Made by a program: the position numbers and the translations under genes. A DNA stretch of 64,000 nt from the NCBI GenBank assembly GCA_034359265.1, contig CP136890.1, positions 52,879,501-52,943,500 on the forward strand, written 5' to 3'. This document shows, piece by piece, positions 20,026 to 33,051 of this stretch; the stretch's first letter is position 1, and each line of letters opens with the position of its first letter. Source of the DNA: Canna indica (lineage: Eukaryota > Streptophyta > Magnoliopsida > Zingiberales > Cannaceae). The notes beneath the pieces are model-generated. The model was not told the DNA's origin. It made no database searches and was given only the letters and a program-made list of their open reading frames with translations.

Positions 20026-22640
20026 TATATATTATATAAAACACATCTTCATGTGGACACGTGTAGCTTCCACCTGAATTCGTGTTCCCTCCAAATATAA
20101 TTTCTATATTTAATCTACCAATTAAAAAAATTTCAATCATTATTAACATTTAAAAATAATTTCATTACGCTTAATTTTCTAATTTCAAATTCCATTTAAT
20201 TAACTATGATTATTTTCCAAATATAGCATATTTAAATTCTAATTAATTATTCTTAATTTCCTAATTTCTGTATTTATTTAATTATTTTAATTAAATAAAT
20301 TTCAAATTTAGGAAATTAATATAAATTTCCTTTTTCACTTTATTATTTCAGTATTAATTCTAATTCAAAAATAATACATCTTCATGTCGACACGTGTCAT
20401 TTCCACATTAATCTATGTCCCCTCCAAAATAATAAATCTCAAATATTATTAATGTTGAAAATAATTAATTTCCACATTTCAAATTCCAAATAAAGCCGAT
20501 TTAAATTCCAATTAATTATCATTGATTTTCTAATTTCAGTTTCTATTTAATTATATTAATTAAATTAAATTTCGTAACTTTCTAATTTCAAAATTAATAT
20601 TAATTTCCAAATTTCCAAATTTTAAATTTTATAAGAAGCCGATTTAAATTTTAATTAATTATCCTTAAATAAATTTTGAAATTTTGACAATTATCTTATT
20701 TCTTAATTTCAAATTTTCAAATTCCAAATAAAGTCGATTTAAATTCCAATTAATTGTCCTTGATTTCCTAATTTCCACATTTATTTAATTATATTAATTA
20801 AATTTAAATTCCTAACTTCCTAATTTCAAAATTTATATAAATTTCTGAATATCCTCATTTAAAAATTTATAAAAAATTTCCTTTTTCACTCTATTAACTC
20901 ACATATAATTTATAATAAAAATTTAGTAATTAATTTTGAAATCAATTACTTAGTAATTTTATTAATTAACCGGAAGATTTCAAATTTTCAAATTTCCTAA
21001 TTTCAAATCTTATTTCTTAGTTTCCAAATTACAAATTACAAATAAATTATGTGATTTAAATTCAATTTTTTTCAAATTTAAATTCAAATTAATTGTCCTT
21101 GATTTCCTAATTTCTGACTTTATTTAATTATATTAATTAAATTTAAATCAATAACTTCCTAATTTTGAAATTTATATTAATTTCCTGATTTTAAAATTTA
21201 TAATAATTTCCTTTTTCACCGTATTAATCTTATCTTATCTTATATATTATATAAAATACATCTTCATGTGGACACGTGTCGCATGTATATTATATAAATT
21301 AATAACTCCATATGAATTTGTTTTCCCTCCAAAAATAATTTTCATATGTAATCTACTAATTAAATAAATTTCAATCATTATAAATGTTAAGAAAAATTAA
21401 TTTTGATTTATTAAAATATTTTTATTTTGCTTAATTTCCTTATTTCAAATTTCATTTAATTATCTGTGGTTATTTTCCAAATATAACTAGTTTAAATTCT
21501 AATTAATTTTTCATAATATCTTAGTCTATTTAATTATATTAATTAATAAATTTTACTTAGAAAATTCCTAATTCACGCATTTATTCAATAAACATAAATA
21601 AAATTATGAAATAAATAAATTTTTTGAAATTTATATAATTTTACTTAGTAATTCTAATAATTCTAATAATTCTAATTCAAAAAAACACATTGACACGTGT
21701 CGCAATCATATTAATCTAGGTCCTCATAAAATTCTAATTAAATATTCATGATTTACTAATTTAAGTTGACATTTAATAAAATTATTTAAATAAATTTCAA
21801 AATTAGGAAATTAGAGAATAAATAAAAGTTTGCTAATTTCAAATATAATTTTAATAGAAAAAAACATATCTTCATGTTGAAACGTGTCGCTTCCGCATTA
21901 ATTTGTGTCCTCTCCAAAATAATCACCATATGTAATTTTTGAATTTATCAATAAAAAATTTATTCAAACATTATTAATGTTGAAAATAATTAATATCAAA
22001 ATTTCCTAAATAAATTTCAAACATTATTAATGTTGAAAATAAAAGATTTCAAAATTTTCTAATATTAGAATTTATATAAATTTTCTTTTTCGCTCCATTA
22101 TTTTATATAATTAATAATCAAAATTTAGTAATTAATTTTGAAATTAATTACTTAAGAATCTTATTAATTATAGGGAAATATCCTATTTTCAAATTTTTTA
22201 ATTTAAAATCTTATTTTTAAATTTCCAAATTTCAAATACCAAATAAAATCAATTTAAATTCCTATTAACTGTCCATGATTTTCTAATTTCTCGGCCCTAT
22301 TTAATTATATTAATTAAACTTAAATTCCTAACTTTCTAATTTTGAAATTTATATTAATTTCTTAATTTCCTATTTTCCAAATTTATAAAAATTTCCTTTT
22401 ACATAATTTAATTTACTTAATTACTGTAATTATTTCCGAAAATTACAATTAATTGTGATTAATTACGCATTTCGAAATTAATTACTAATAATCTTATTAA
22501 TTATTGAATGTTAATTACAAAATTTATATAAATTTCTTTTTTCACTCTATTACTTTTCATAATTAATCTTATCTTATAAAAATATAGTTTTTGGTGAACA
22601 CGTGGAAACGACACTTGTCATTGTTTTCCCAACATTTTAT
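20026..22640 (+). repeat. AT-rich array of Helitron-type 5' end fragments
   Basis: A motif of the form ACATCTTCATGTGGACACGT then GTCGCTTCC occurs at about 20041, 20385, 21258, 21864 and in shorter form at 21685 and 22590. Several copies are preceded by TATATTATATAAAA and followed by CCTCCAAAATAAT and TAATCTACTAATTAAAT. The same motif begins the Helitron at 32687 and recurs inverted at 37263. Between copies the DNA is over 75 per cent A/T, built from phrases such as TTTCCTAATTTCAAATTT. No 3' end (CTAGT with hairpin) lies in this stretch, so these are probably truncated 5' parts. No genes were seen. Confidence 0.55.
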
Positions 22641-22894
22641 GCATGCTTATTTTGATTAATTTTCCATTTATTTAATTTTCGAATCCAATTAATTATGTCT
22701 ACTTAATTTTGTATTTAATTAATTATGTCCGTTTAATTTTGATTTTTTTTAATATATAATGTTATTGATTATGCCTACTTAATTTTGAATTTAGTTAATT
22801 ATCTTATTAATTTTGAATCTTTTTGGAAATTATACATTTATTTACCTTCTCATTTAAGAGTTACTATTTTTATAAACATATTATTTATATTATG

Positions 22895-23262
22895 GAAAAG
22901 GTACAAAAATGCCCATGATGTTTTCTCGTGTGTACTAAAATACCCCTAACATTTTTTTAGGATCAAAAATACCTCTCACGTTATGAATTGGGTACAAAAA
23001 TGCCCCTATAGATAAATGGTGTCAGTTGAGAGATAACGGAGCTGACGTGGCTGATGACTGGAACTGATGACGTGGACATCTGACACGCATGCGGGCCAAG
23101 ACATTTTCTCACGAGTACTAAAATGCCCCTGATATTTTCTCACGGGTACTAAAATGCTCCTAACGTTTTCTCACAGGTACAAAAATACCTCTAACATTTT
23201 CTCACGGGTACAAAAATACCTCTAACGTTTGTTTTGGACCTAAAATACTCCTAAGGTTATTG
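22895..23262 (+). repeat. Degenerate minisatellite of about 30-33 bp
   Basis: Units follow TTTTCTCACGGGTACAAAAA then TACCTCTAAC. About four units stand before and five after a 100-bp spacer that contains ATAACGGAGCTGACGTGGC. This arrangement is common near ends of plant repeats. No reading frame is supported. Confidence 0.75.
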
Positions 23263-23392
23263 AAAATGATATAAAAATGACATCAGACTAACTTTTATTA
23301 TGTGAGACTTAACGGAGATGTCATGGATGCTGACAAAGATGTTGACTTTACACGTGGCACATATACAGAAAGCAACTTGCCATGCAATCGTA

Positions 23393-24310
23393 GGGGTCAA
23401 ACAAATCGTCTATCCTCGGCAGTGGATAACGATTCTCGATTGTCACTTTGTTCAGCTGCCTATAGTCGATGCACATACACATAGACCCATCCTTCTTTTC
23501 CACGAAGAGCACCAGAGTACCTCATGGTGACACACTCGGCCGGATAAAGCCTAGGTCCAGCATTTCTTGCAACTGCACTTTTAATTCCCTGAGTTCGGTT
23601 GGCGCCATCCTATAGGGTGGGATGGAAATGGGTTTCAGCCTGGGCTGCAAATCAATGCATAAATCAACATCTCTCTTGGGCGGCAATCCCGACAACTCCT
23701 CAGAAAACACATCGGGAACTCGTAGACTACCTGAGTCCCACCGACATCCCCTATCACATCCCCCTTTTCCTCAGCCATGGATACAAAGGTCAGGAAGGAC
23801 TAACAGTCCCCCTGAAGTAGTTTACGAGCTTTAAGGGCTGAGTTGATCCTAATCGGCTCGCCCCTTCCTTCTCTTTGGAATGAGAACTGCGACAAACCGG
23901 GCTTGCTGAGTTGATCACCGGTGTTACTACCTCGACTATCTCCGCTACCATCGAGACTACATGTACAGGTTGCGGCGGTGGCTGCTGCAGCTACTGCCTA
24001 AGATCCCGCTCCTTACGGAGAGCCTCTGCTAACTGGGTTACCTGAGCCTGCAATCGAGCAATCGCAGACTCTTGCCATAGTCCTCAGACTGATCCCTGTA
24101 CCTGCCCTAGGCTCGACCTCGACCCCGGCCTCGGCCTCGGCCTCGATGTTCTGTCGAATTACTGCCGCTGCCACTCAGTGCAGCATTATGAGTCTCCATC
24201 ACACTCTCACAAGAAAAGAACAATTCTCCTATCATATACTTAATTTTTACAACAAAATCAAATAAATACTAACCGTATGGTGCGCTGGGAGTAGTCATTA
24301 GTCATTAGTC
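23393..24310 (-). pseudogene. Partial second internal region of the Tekay-type element (gag start joined to pol)
   Basis: The stretch matches 26982-28440 of the neighbouring element closely but lacks about 660 bp. At about 23908 the sequence jumps from the end of the protease region to the gag coiled-coil region (equivalent to 27498 joined to 28157). It encodes remnants of the Gag N-terminus, the protease-RT linker and the start of reverse transcriptase ([13 protein letters not shown]), ending where the finger domain would continue. With the LTR stub at 24311-24416 it forms an LTR-internal-LTR-internal arrangement in minus orientation. Confidence 0.75.
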
Positions 24311-24416
24311 AATAAAATCAACAAAAGATGATTCCGAGGCTCGACTCGACTAACCCCGGGTCCGGTGTGCTGCACCAAAATAGATTTTTATATTAGGGTA
24401 TTTTTCGGGTCTTACA
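24311..24416 (-). repeat. LTR stub between the two internal regions
   Basis: On the minus strand it starts TGTAAGACCCG at 24416, directly after a purine tract (GAGGGGGGAAGGT), and holds only the first 100 bp of the LTR. It matches 30000-30094 over its whole length (for example GGTGCAGCAC and GTTAGTCGAGTCGAGCC). Confidence 0.8.
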
Positions 24417-24424
24417 ACCTTCCC

Positions 24425-27400
24425 CCCTCAAGAGAAATTCGTCCTCGAATTTAATTGGATGACAAGGACTTACCGGCTCTTCAAACAAGGAAGGGTAGCG
24501 CTCCCTCATCTCTTGTGGCCTCTTGCCTGGAGTGGTGCTCCCATTTAACTTTCACCAGGGGAGTTTTTTTGGACCTTAACTTCCTAACTTGGCGGTCATG
24601 GATCTCTACCGCCCTTTCCTCGAATGAGACAGTCGAATCCACCTCAATGGAAGAAGGTTCGATCACATGCGAATCATCTTTTACATATCTCCGGAGCATG
24701 GATACATGGAAAACCGGGTGCACTCTGCTCAGGCTAGGAGGCAAAGCCAGCTCATAAGCCACCCCGCCCCTCCGCTTAAGAATAGGGAAAGGCCCAATGT
24801 ATCTAGGGCTCAACTTTCCCTTCTTCCCAAACTGAACTACCCCTTTCATAGGGGAAACCTTCAGGAACACTAAGTCGCCCTCGGCGAACTCCAATTCTCT
24901 GGCCTTCTTATCGGCATATATTTTCTGTCGACTCTGGGCCTCCAACAAACTTTCCTTTATGATTTTCACCTTCTCTACCACTTCCTCAATCAGATCAGGA
25001 CCCACCATGAGTGATTCCCCGGCCTCAAACCAGCCCACGGGAGACCTACACCGTCGCCCATACAAGGCCTCGAAAGGAGCCATGCCAATGCTACTGTGAT
25101 AGCTATTGTTGTAGGTGAACTCTATCAGTGGTAGGTGTTTCTACCAACCGTCGGCCATATCCAGGACGCATGCCCTCAGCATATCCTCCAAGGTTTGGAT
25201 GATCCTCTCTGACTGTCCGTCAGTTTGCGGATGGGATATGATCATCCAAGGTTGTGAACTGGGCACCGCGATGGGATATGATCATCATAGGGGTACAATG
25301 GTATGCCACAATCCTGTCCAGGAATAGTCTGGCGTACTATTCCACAGAAAAGGTAGTCTTCACTTGAATGAAGTGTGTGGTCTTGTTAACCGGTCCACTA
25401 CCACCCAAATGGAGTCAAAGCCGCCTTTTGACTTAGGCAACCCAGTCACTAGGTCCATGGTGATTTTCTCCCACTTCCACTCGGGCACCTCGAGGTTCTG
25501 CAATAGTCCCGCGGGCTTCAAGTGTTTGGCCTTCACCTGTTGGCAGACCAGACTTTTGGATACAAACTTTGCTACCTCTCTTTTCATATCCTTCCACCAT
25601 TAATGCTGCCTTAAATCTTGGTACATCTTGGTGGCTCCTGAATGCATCGTATAAGTGGAACGATGACCCATCTCCAGGACTTGCCTGCGCACCTCTACCA
25701 TATCCGGCACCACGATTCGATCTTTGAACCTCAATACACCCTCTGAGTCCAACCTGAATCTGATCTCTGCATCGCCTCTTTGCACTAAGTCCTTGGTCAG
25801 CGCACAAAATGCGTCCTCTCCCTGCGCGGCATGCAACATGTCCACTAGTGTGGATTGTACCCGCAGGTGTGCCACCAAGGCACCTGAAGCTAACACTGTT
25901 AAGGTTGTACCCCCATCTAGGCACAGCTCCAACTCTTGAGCTAGAGGCCTCCGCTTGATTTCCAAATGAGCAAAACTGCCCATGGACTTTCTGCTTAGAG
26001 CATCTGCTACCACATTTGCTTTCTCCGAATGATACATAATGGTGTAGTCATAATCCTTTAGGAGCTCCAGCCACCTCCTCTGCCTGAGGTTCAGCTCCTT
26101 TTGGGTAAGCAAATACTGGAGGCTCTTGTGATCCGTATAGATCTTGCAGGTCTCCCCAAACAGATAGTGCTGCCAGAGTTTCAGTGCAAAAACCACCGCT
26201 GCTAGCTCTAGGTCATGCGTCAGATAATTCTTTTTATGAACTTTTAGCTGGCGGGGTGCATAGGCTATGACTGCCAAACTGCATCAGAACATAGCCTAGG
26301 CCAACCCGAGAGGCATCACAATAGACTACAAACCCTCCTGAGCCGGAAGGTACAGCCAGCACGAGTGGAGATGACAAACATTCCTTGAGCTTCTGAAAGC
26401 TCGCCTCACACTTGTCGTCCCAAATGAATTTGACTTTTTTCTGAGTCAACCGAGTCAAAGAGGTTGCAATTCTGGAGAAGTTCTCTACGAACTTCCGATA
26501 GTACCCGGCCAAACCAAGAAAACTGCGGATCTCAGTCACACTGGTTGGCCACCTCCTGTTCTGCACCACCTCCACCTTTGCCGGATCTACCCTTATCCCT
26601 TCCTTGGACACTACGTGGCCTAGGAACCCTACACTTTCCAACCAGAATTCACACTTGGAAAATTTAGCACATAGCGATGCTCTCTAAGGGTTTCCAGAAC
26701 CATTCTCAAGTGCTTTGAGTGCTCATCTTCGCTCTTAGAGTATACCGAGATGTCATCAATGAAGACGATCACAAAGCTATCTAGGTACTCCTTAAATACC
26801 CTATTCATCAGGTCCATGAAGGTAGCAGGTGCATTGGTTAGACCAAAGGACATCACTAGGAACTCGTAGTGACCATAGCGAGTCCTAAAGGTCGTCTTAG
26901 GCACATCGCAACCCCGGATTCTCAGCTGATGGTATCCGGACCTTAAGTCTATCTTCGAAAACCATTGTGCCCCCTGCAGCTGGTCAAACAATCATCTATC
27001 CTCGACAGTGGGTAATGATTCTCGTTTGTCACTTTGATCAGCTACCTATAGTCGATGCACATACGCATAGACCCATCCTTCTTTTTTACAAAGAGCACCG
27101 GAGTACCTCGTGGTGACACACTCGGCCAGATGAAACCTAGGTCTAGCATTTCTTGCAACTACACTTTTAATTCCCTGAGTTCGGTTGGCGCCATCCTATA
27201 GGGTGGGATGGAAATGGGTTTCACCCTGGGCTACAAATCAATGCAGAAATCAACATCTCTCTTGGGCGGCAATCCCGACAACTCCTCGGGAAACACATCA
27301 GGAACTCGTAGACTACCTGAGTCCCACCGACATCCCCTATCGCATCCCCCTTTTCCTCGACCATGGATACGAAGGCCAAGAAGGACTGACAGTCCCCCTG

Positions 27401-28440
27401 AAGTAGTTTACGAGCTTTAAGGGCTGAGATGACCCTAATCGGCTCGCCCCTTCCTTCTCCTTGGAAGGAGAACTGCGGCAAACCGGGCTTGCTGAACACG
27501 ACTGCCTTAGCCTTGCAATCCAGCAATGCAAAGTGCTTCGCCAACCAATCCATGCCAAGAATGACATCGAGCTCAAGCATGGGCAGGAGTGTCAAATCTG
27601 CCTTCAGTGCATGGCCGCAGATGAGCACTTCGCAGCCTTGAAAATTTGATTTGGCTAAGATTGCATCGCCCATAGGCGTTGATACTACAAATGGCCCGTC
27701 GAGCAATGAAGGTGCCATCGGTAACTCAGCAGCAAATTTGGCAGATACACACAAGTGTGTGGCACCCGAATCAAATAGAACATTAGCAGCAGATGAACAT
27801 ACTAAGATAGTACCTGTTACAACTGCTCTAGAAGCCTCTGACCCCCATGATTCATGGCGAACACCCTGGCAGATGGCCTCTCTGAATGGCTAGCCTGCGG
27901 CCCCCTATTCTGCATCTGCCCTCTCTAAGCCACTGGCCCTACAAACATAGGTGCCTTTCCTTTTGGCTGCTCGGACTTCTGGCCAATTCTCTCCGGACAG
28001 TCCCTCTTGAAGTGTCTGACCCGACTGCATTTATAACATGCATTTGTGCAGCCAAGACAACCCCCCCATAAGTTTAGTGACTTCCACCTGCCGGTCTGTT
28101 CTGGTGAATTTCTACTGCTTTAGAGTGATGAAGTTTGCATAGGATGGGGCTCCAGGAGCCTTGATCACCGGTGTTACTGCCTCAACTATCTCCGGTACCA
28201 CCGAGACTACATTTACGGGTTGCGGCGGTGGCTGCTGCAGCTGCTGCCTAAGATCCTGCTCCCTTTGGAGCGCCTCTGCTAACTGGGTTACCTGAGCCTG
28301 CAATCGAGCAATCGCAGACTCTTGCCATAGTCCTCAGACTGATCCCTGTACCTGCCCCGGGCCCAGCCTCGACCTCGACCTCGGCCTCGACATTCTATCG
28401 AATTACTACCGCTGCCACTCAGTGCAGCATTACGAGTGGT
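24425..28440 (-). pseudogene. gag-pol: Gag-Pol of a Tekay/Del-type Ty3 chromovirus element, heavily mutated
   Basis: Read on the minus strand from 28440, the parts occur in chromovirus order. A Gag coiled-coil segment (VTQLAEALQREQDLRQQL) comes first, followed by the aspartic protease region (LELDVILGMDWLAKHFALLD) and reverse transcriptase with FIDD at about 26760 ([18 protein letters not shown]). RNase H ([13 protein letters not shown]), the integrase zinc region (SLVCQQVKAKHLKPAGLLQN) and the integrase C-terminus ([20 protein letters not shown]) follow, then a chromodomain-like tail (VRKLRSKKTPLVKVKWEHHS). Stops and frameshifts separate nearly all of these. The integrase core is damaged: the DRG-to-SERTIQ part around 25230-25330 is scrambled and holds a small duplication (GGGATATGATCATC twice). 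Similarity to the element at 40410-55058 is high throughout. Confidence 0.85.
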
Positions 28441-28557
28441 GCGATGGGAGTAGTCATGGTTGCCAGATCTCGTAACATAACTATATTGTATGTCGACACG
28501 CTAGCATATGTCTCATACGGTACCCAACTCTTAGTCATAGTCAAGACCTAACCAGAA

Positions 28558-28569
28558 GCTCTTATACCA
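28558..28569 (-). other. Primer binding site, mutated
   Basis: TGGTATAAGAGC on the minus strand differs from TGGTATCAGAGC at one base. It lies four bases from the LTR end TGTGACA. Confidence 0.75.
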
Positions 28570-28573
28570 ACTT

Positions 28574-29750
28574 TGTCACACCCCAACTCAGGGTCGTGTG
28601 ACCGGCTAGGGTCTACATACTACCCCGAAGCCTACTACCTACACTAACCAACGAGAAACCGGAACACATCGAATAAAAGAAACCATAATGCAGTTTTATT
28701 TAGATTTTCAAAAGTTCACAATTGTTTTGAAAAAAAAGAGAGGAACAACTAACATCACCACAAACTCAAACATTCCAAATTCAAAGTCGAGTACAAGCTT
28801 TAAAAGACATCAACTATCAGTGTAGGAAAATAAAAAAATATCTAGACGACTAGACTATGACTAAAGGACGCCGCTACGAGATAGACACCACCACTTGCCC
28901 TCCAGCTGCACCATGACGCCAAGCCTCAACTCACTGCTCATGCTCTGCAAAACAAAAGATATAAACCGTGAGGCCACTTGGGACTCAGTGAGTGGTTCTT
29001 CTGAACCTCCACATAATCCCCAATAGGCATGCATAAATAAGTAAGGCAGCATAATATAAAGTCAGGGAGGTAAGTTACTTCTGATTTCACAACCGACCCC
29101 CAAGGGGTCGTCCTGCATAGACCATATACTCGAGGAACCCGCCATAATGGCCTAACTAAGCCATGTGGCATCCAGTCCTTAGGGCCCACTCATGGTCTGG
29201 AAACTTTGGCTAACCAGCCCTACCATACAAGGTAGTAACATACCGACAACTCGGGCCACATAGTACCAAGGTGAAATCAAGAAGTTCCTAGGCCATCGAC
29301 TAGGATGGTCTGCTAGTCTCCGGACACCGTCTGGGGTAGGGATAGCTAGTCCCACCCAATTGGGGTCTGACACCTAGCGGGCCCGCTGGTGATATCTCAA
29401 GACCCAATCACTGGCCGAGTCATGCATTAGTCATTCTGACTACTCAAGCATCTCGGCAGACCATCACAATCACATAACACAAGCAAGTGTCTAAAGTTTC
29501 CTTATATAAAATTCCGAGTGTCTACCCGTACTCGGCCCTTGGTTCTGGGCCAATATCATTCGTACTTTACTATATTCTAATTAAACCATGAGAAAGCATT
29601 CTAACTCGTCTACATTCGAGTTTCTATAAATAACACGCACTTTAAAGTTTTCCTACTAGTCGTCTAGTGTCATTTGCTACATGTCACAAGTGTAAAATGA
29701 CTATATATGAATGTGTCATAGCCCTGGGGTGATAGGAAGGTTAATCTACC
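28574..29750 (-). repeat. 5' LTR remainder of the Tekay-type element
   Basis: On the minus strand it ends GAGTTGGGGTGTGACA at 28574. It carries the LTR landmarks CACTCACTGAGTCC and TTTTGCAGAGCATGAG also seen in the solo LTR near 36490-36540. The LTR beginning (TGTAAGACCC) is absent. The short frames between 28861 and 29373 are translations of LTR sequence. Confidence 0.65.
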
Positions 29751-30094
29751 TGTCACACCCCAAACCCGGTATGACCGGCCAGGATACGCCACGTACCCCG
29801 AAGCCTAACCCATCTCAAACAAAACAACAATAACCTGAATAGTGGGAGATTTTTTTTTGAAAAGAACAGACATGACATCACGAACCGAACCAAACCAACA
29901 CGAGTCGATCTTATCTCAATTAAGGTATCAATACATAAAAGAAAAGAGTCATTTAACCAAATTTAAACTTTATGCTTCATTAGTCGAGTCATACCTTCTA
30001 CTCGAGATGATTCTGAGGCTCGACTCGACTAACCCCGGTCCGGCGTGCTGCACCAAAACAAATTTTTATATTAGAAAATTTTTTGGGTCTTACA
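29751..30094 (-). repeat. Internally deleted LTR copy, 344 bp
   Basis: It has both LTR ends, TGTAAGACCC at 30094 and GGGTTTGGGGTGTGACA at 29751, but little between them. It lies directly beside the 5' LTR remainder. No matching 5-bp duplication was found, so it may be part of the same damaged LTR instead of a separate solo copy. Confidence 0.65.
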
Positions 30095-30099
30095 ACACT

Positions 30100-32684
30100 C
30101 ACCACCTCCACTTCTCCCTCACATTTTATCTTGAAGAAAATGATATGCAACCAGACTATTTTTCTCAAAAATTATTCATCAAAGTTGACATTTATATTTT
30201 CAGGCATTACTTCTTTTTCTTTTCTTTTTTTCCCCTTGATTCAAGTGCATGTAATAGTTTCATAGGGGAGGAGATGAAGAGGAGAATTATTAAGTGTTGC
30301 AAAGGCAAAATCAGAATTGCTATATTTTTTTACTGAATTTTACTGGATTTGAAATTTTGTTTTTATATATTTTTTTCTTTTTCATTTCTCTCACTCCTTT
30401 TTGTGACATGTCTTTTCTTTATCTCACGTAATCACATGTCTCCTCTCTCTTTATATTAGTCCATTTTTAATATTTACAGTTTTGAATTTATTAGTTTTAT
30501 TATTTTTTAAGGTATTGAATTATTTTTTGTATTAGTTTATGTATTTTTAAAATTTCATTTCTTGAATTTACAATATTTTTTTACTGAATTTTGCTTCTTC
30601 TTCTTCTTTTTTCCTGTTTTTCACTTCTCTCTCTCCTCTCTTCATATTAGCCCATTTTTTATATTTATAATTTTGGATTTATTATTTTTTAAGGTATTAC
30701 ATTATTTTTAAATATTAGTTTATGAGTTGTTGAAATTTCATTTTTTGATTTTGCTATGGTTAAATTATTGAATTTTGTATGTATTAAAATATGATATATA
30801 TATATTCTCACATGTCTTTCTCTATCTCGCATAGGCACGTGTCTCCTCTATCTCTTTGTATTAACCTATTTTTGATATTTACAATATTGGATTTATTATT
30901 TTTTAAATGTAGTGAATTATTTTTATATTAGTTTATGAGTTTTTGAAATTTCATTTATTGAATTTACTTTTAATAATATTTCTAAGTTTGTGTAGTTTAA
31001 ATTAGTTAAAACTTTTATTTTCTAATTTATTTAATATATATATATATATATATATAATTTTATTTTTATTCATAAAAATATTACTTTTTTATAGGTTTTT
31101 TCTTTTATACATATTTGTATACAAAAATATTTTTTAATGTACTCAATATTTTTATATTACTTTTTGAGTTTTTGGAATATCATTCATTGAGTTTATTTTT
31201 AACAGTATTTCAAAACCAAATATAATTAATTAGAATTTAAAACAATTTATTTTTTTAAAAAAAAATAATTTGTTTCAATTTGTTATATTTATATAATATT
31301 TGATTTTTATCCATAAAATATTACAATTTTTGTAAAAAAAATTTCTTTTTTATATGTTTTGGTTGTTGAAATTTATATAGATTTATTACAATTGCTTTGA
31401 CTTTTTATTTTAAAAATTATAAATTATATCATTACAATGAAGATTTTTTAATTAAAAAATGTTCTCTACACATAAATATATTTTAGAATAAATGTTTATG
31501 ATTATATAACAAGAAAAATATTAATGTTGATTTCATATTTATATTTTGCATGCTTTTGTAGGACGAATCCTATCGACATAGTAGATGAAGCGCTTTGAGA
31601 AGCTGAGACAATAGAAGGAAGGAGAACTACGGGAGAATATAATAGGACATATAATATGGCAAGGTCATGAAAAGGAGTTATGATTCCCTCATAACCGACA
31701 GGCGTTGTTATCGGTACGATGCATTTTGATATGAATAATTCATCACCTCTAATTTAGTTCTAATTGAAATTTTACTTGAACTTTGCAGGTGATGTAAACT
31801 CCAAGTCTCCAATATTTCATGACTTTCAAGTCCTTTTTTGTACTCCATATTTTTACTAATAACTTAAGCAGAAATTTAGTCTCTCCCCCCTTTATATTAT
31901 ATTGCTAATTTCATATCAGCCTTTTTTATATATTGTAAACTCCCCCCATTTTTGTACCCCATATGACTTTCTATATTGGCCTAATTTTTTATTTTTTTAT
32001 TTTGCTTTATTATTATTTTTTTAAATTGCGGGTGCTTGCAAATTTCAAATTTATTAGTTGTGGTGTATTAATTGAGTCATTTAGAAATTTGAGATATGAG
32101 TTATTTATTTATGTGCTCTCTATTTTTTAGTTCCAAATTATTTAATTCTGCTAATCAATTAGTGGAAATTAATATCATTAATTTTTTTTTAGGTTCTAAA
32201 TCTTAAACATTACAAATGTTGGAATGAAAACAAAACTTCAAACACCCATACCCACATGGATTGTCGGAGATCACCTTCATCAATCAACTTTATTTAGGCT
32301 TGGCTATTATCTTTGCCTACAAGGCCTAAATGGAAGTATTATGACATTCAAATGTAGTAATCAATTACAATAAAGTTAATTTTGTACAATATATAATTGT
32401 TTTTAACTGCACAACATTTCTAATTCTATATTATCATTTTTTATTATATGTAATTTTGAATTTTTGTAGAAACAAATATTATGAATGACAATTATTTTAA
32501 GTATTTTCTCTTTTGTCTACTTTATCTAATATATATAAATATATTAAGGTTCATGTACTCTATATATGCAACTTAAGTTTATTCAGTTTTTTTATTAGTT
32601 TAGTCAGTTTTTTTATTAGTTTTTCGTATTATGTATTTTATATTCACTTGAGAAATCCGTGCATCGTACAGGTAATTAAACTAG
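30100..32684 (+). mobile_element. 3' portion of a Helitron without coding sequence
   Basis: The end is a Helitron-type 3' terminus at 32657-32684. Inside, a 200-bp unit occurs about three times at 30400-30990 (CATGTCTCCTCTCTCTTTAT, then ATTAGTCCATTTTT and TTTTGAATTTATTA). A TA microsatellite lies at 31035-31057, and a less AT-rich stretch at 31560-31720 shows no recognisable domain. No rep or helicase motif was found. Its 5' end is not identified; the Tekay-type element at 23393-30094 may be nested in it. Confidence 0.45.
30400..30990 (+). repeat. Three diverged copies of a unit of about 200 bp
   Basis: Copies at about 30400, 30610 and 30815 share CATGTCT or CTCTCTCCTC, TATTAGYCCATTTTT, TTTGRATTTATTA and TTTTGAAATTTCATTT. 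They are AT-rich and non-coding. Confidence 0.7.
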
Positions 32685-32685
32685 T
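32657..32685 (+). other. Helitron 3' terminus
   Basis: An imperfect hairpin (CCGTGCATCGTACAGG) is followed by TAATTAAACTAG and a T, the CTRR-T end at which Helitrons stop. The final 14 bases match those at 37416-37429 exactly. Confidence 0.75.
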
Positions 32686-33051
32686 ATATTATATAAAACA
32701 CATCTTCGTGTGGACACGTGTCGTATCCACATGAATTTGTTTTCCTTCCAAAAAAAATTCCATATGTAATCTACTAATTAAATTAATTTTAATATTATTA
32801 ATGTTTAAAAAAATTAATTTTGATTTTTTTTAATAATTTCATTATGATAAATTTCTTAATTTAAATTTCCACTTAATAAACTATGATTATTTTTCAAATA
32901 TAGCCGGTTTAATGGCTAATTAATTATTCTTAATTTTCTAATTTTCACATTTATTTGGTTATATTAATTAAATAAAATTTGAAAGTAGGAAATTAATATA
33001 GATTTTGAAATTTATATAAATATACTTTTTCACTCTATTGTTTTAAATGTA

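Noticed and set aside
29842..30336. 164-codon open frame
   Set aside because: It starts in the deleted LTR copy and runs into AT-rich DNA, with low-complexity Phe/Ser content and no domain.
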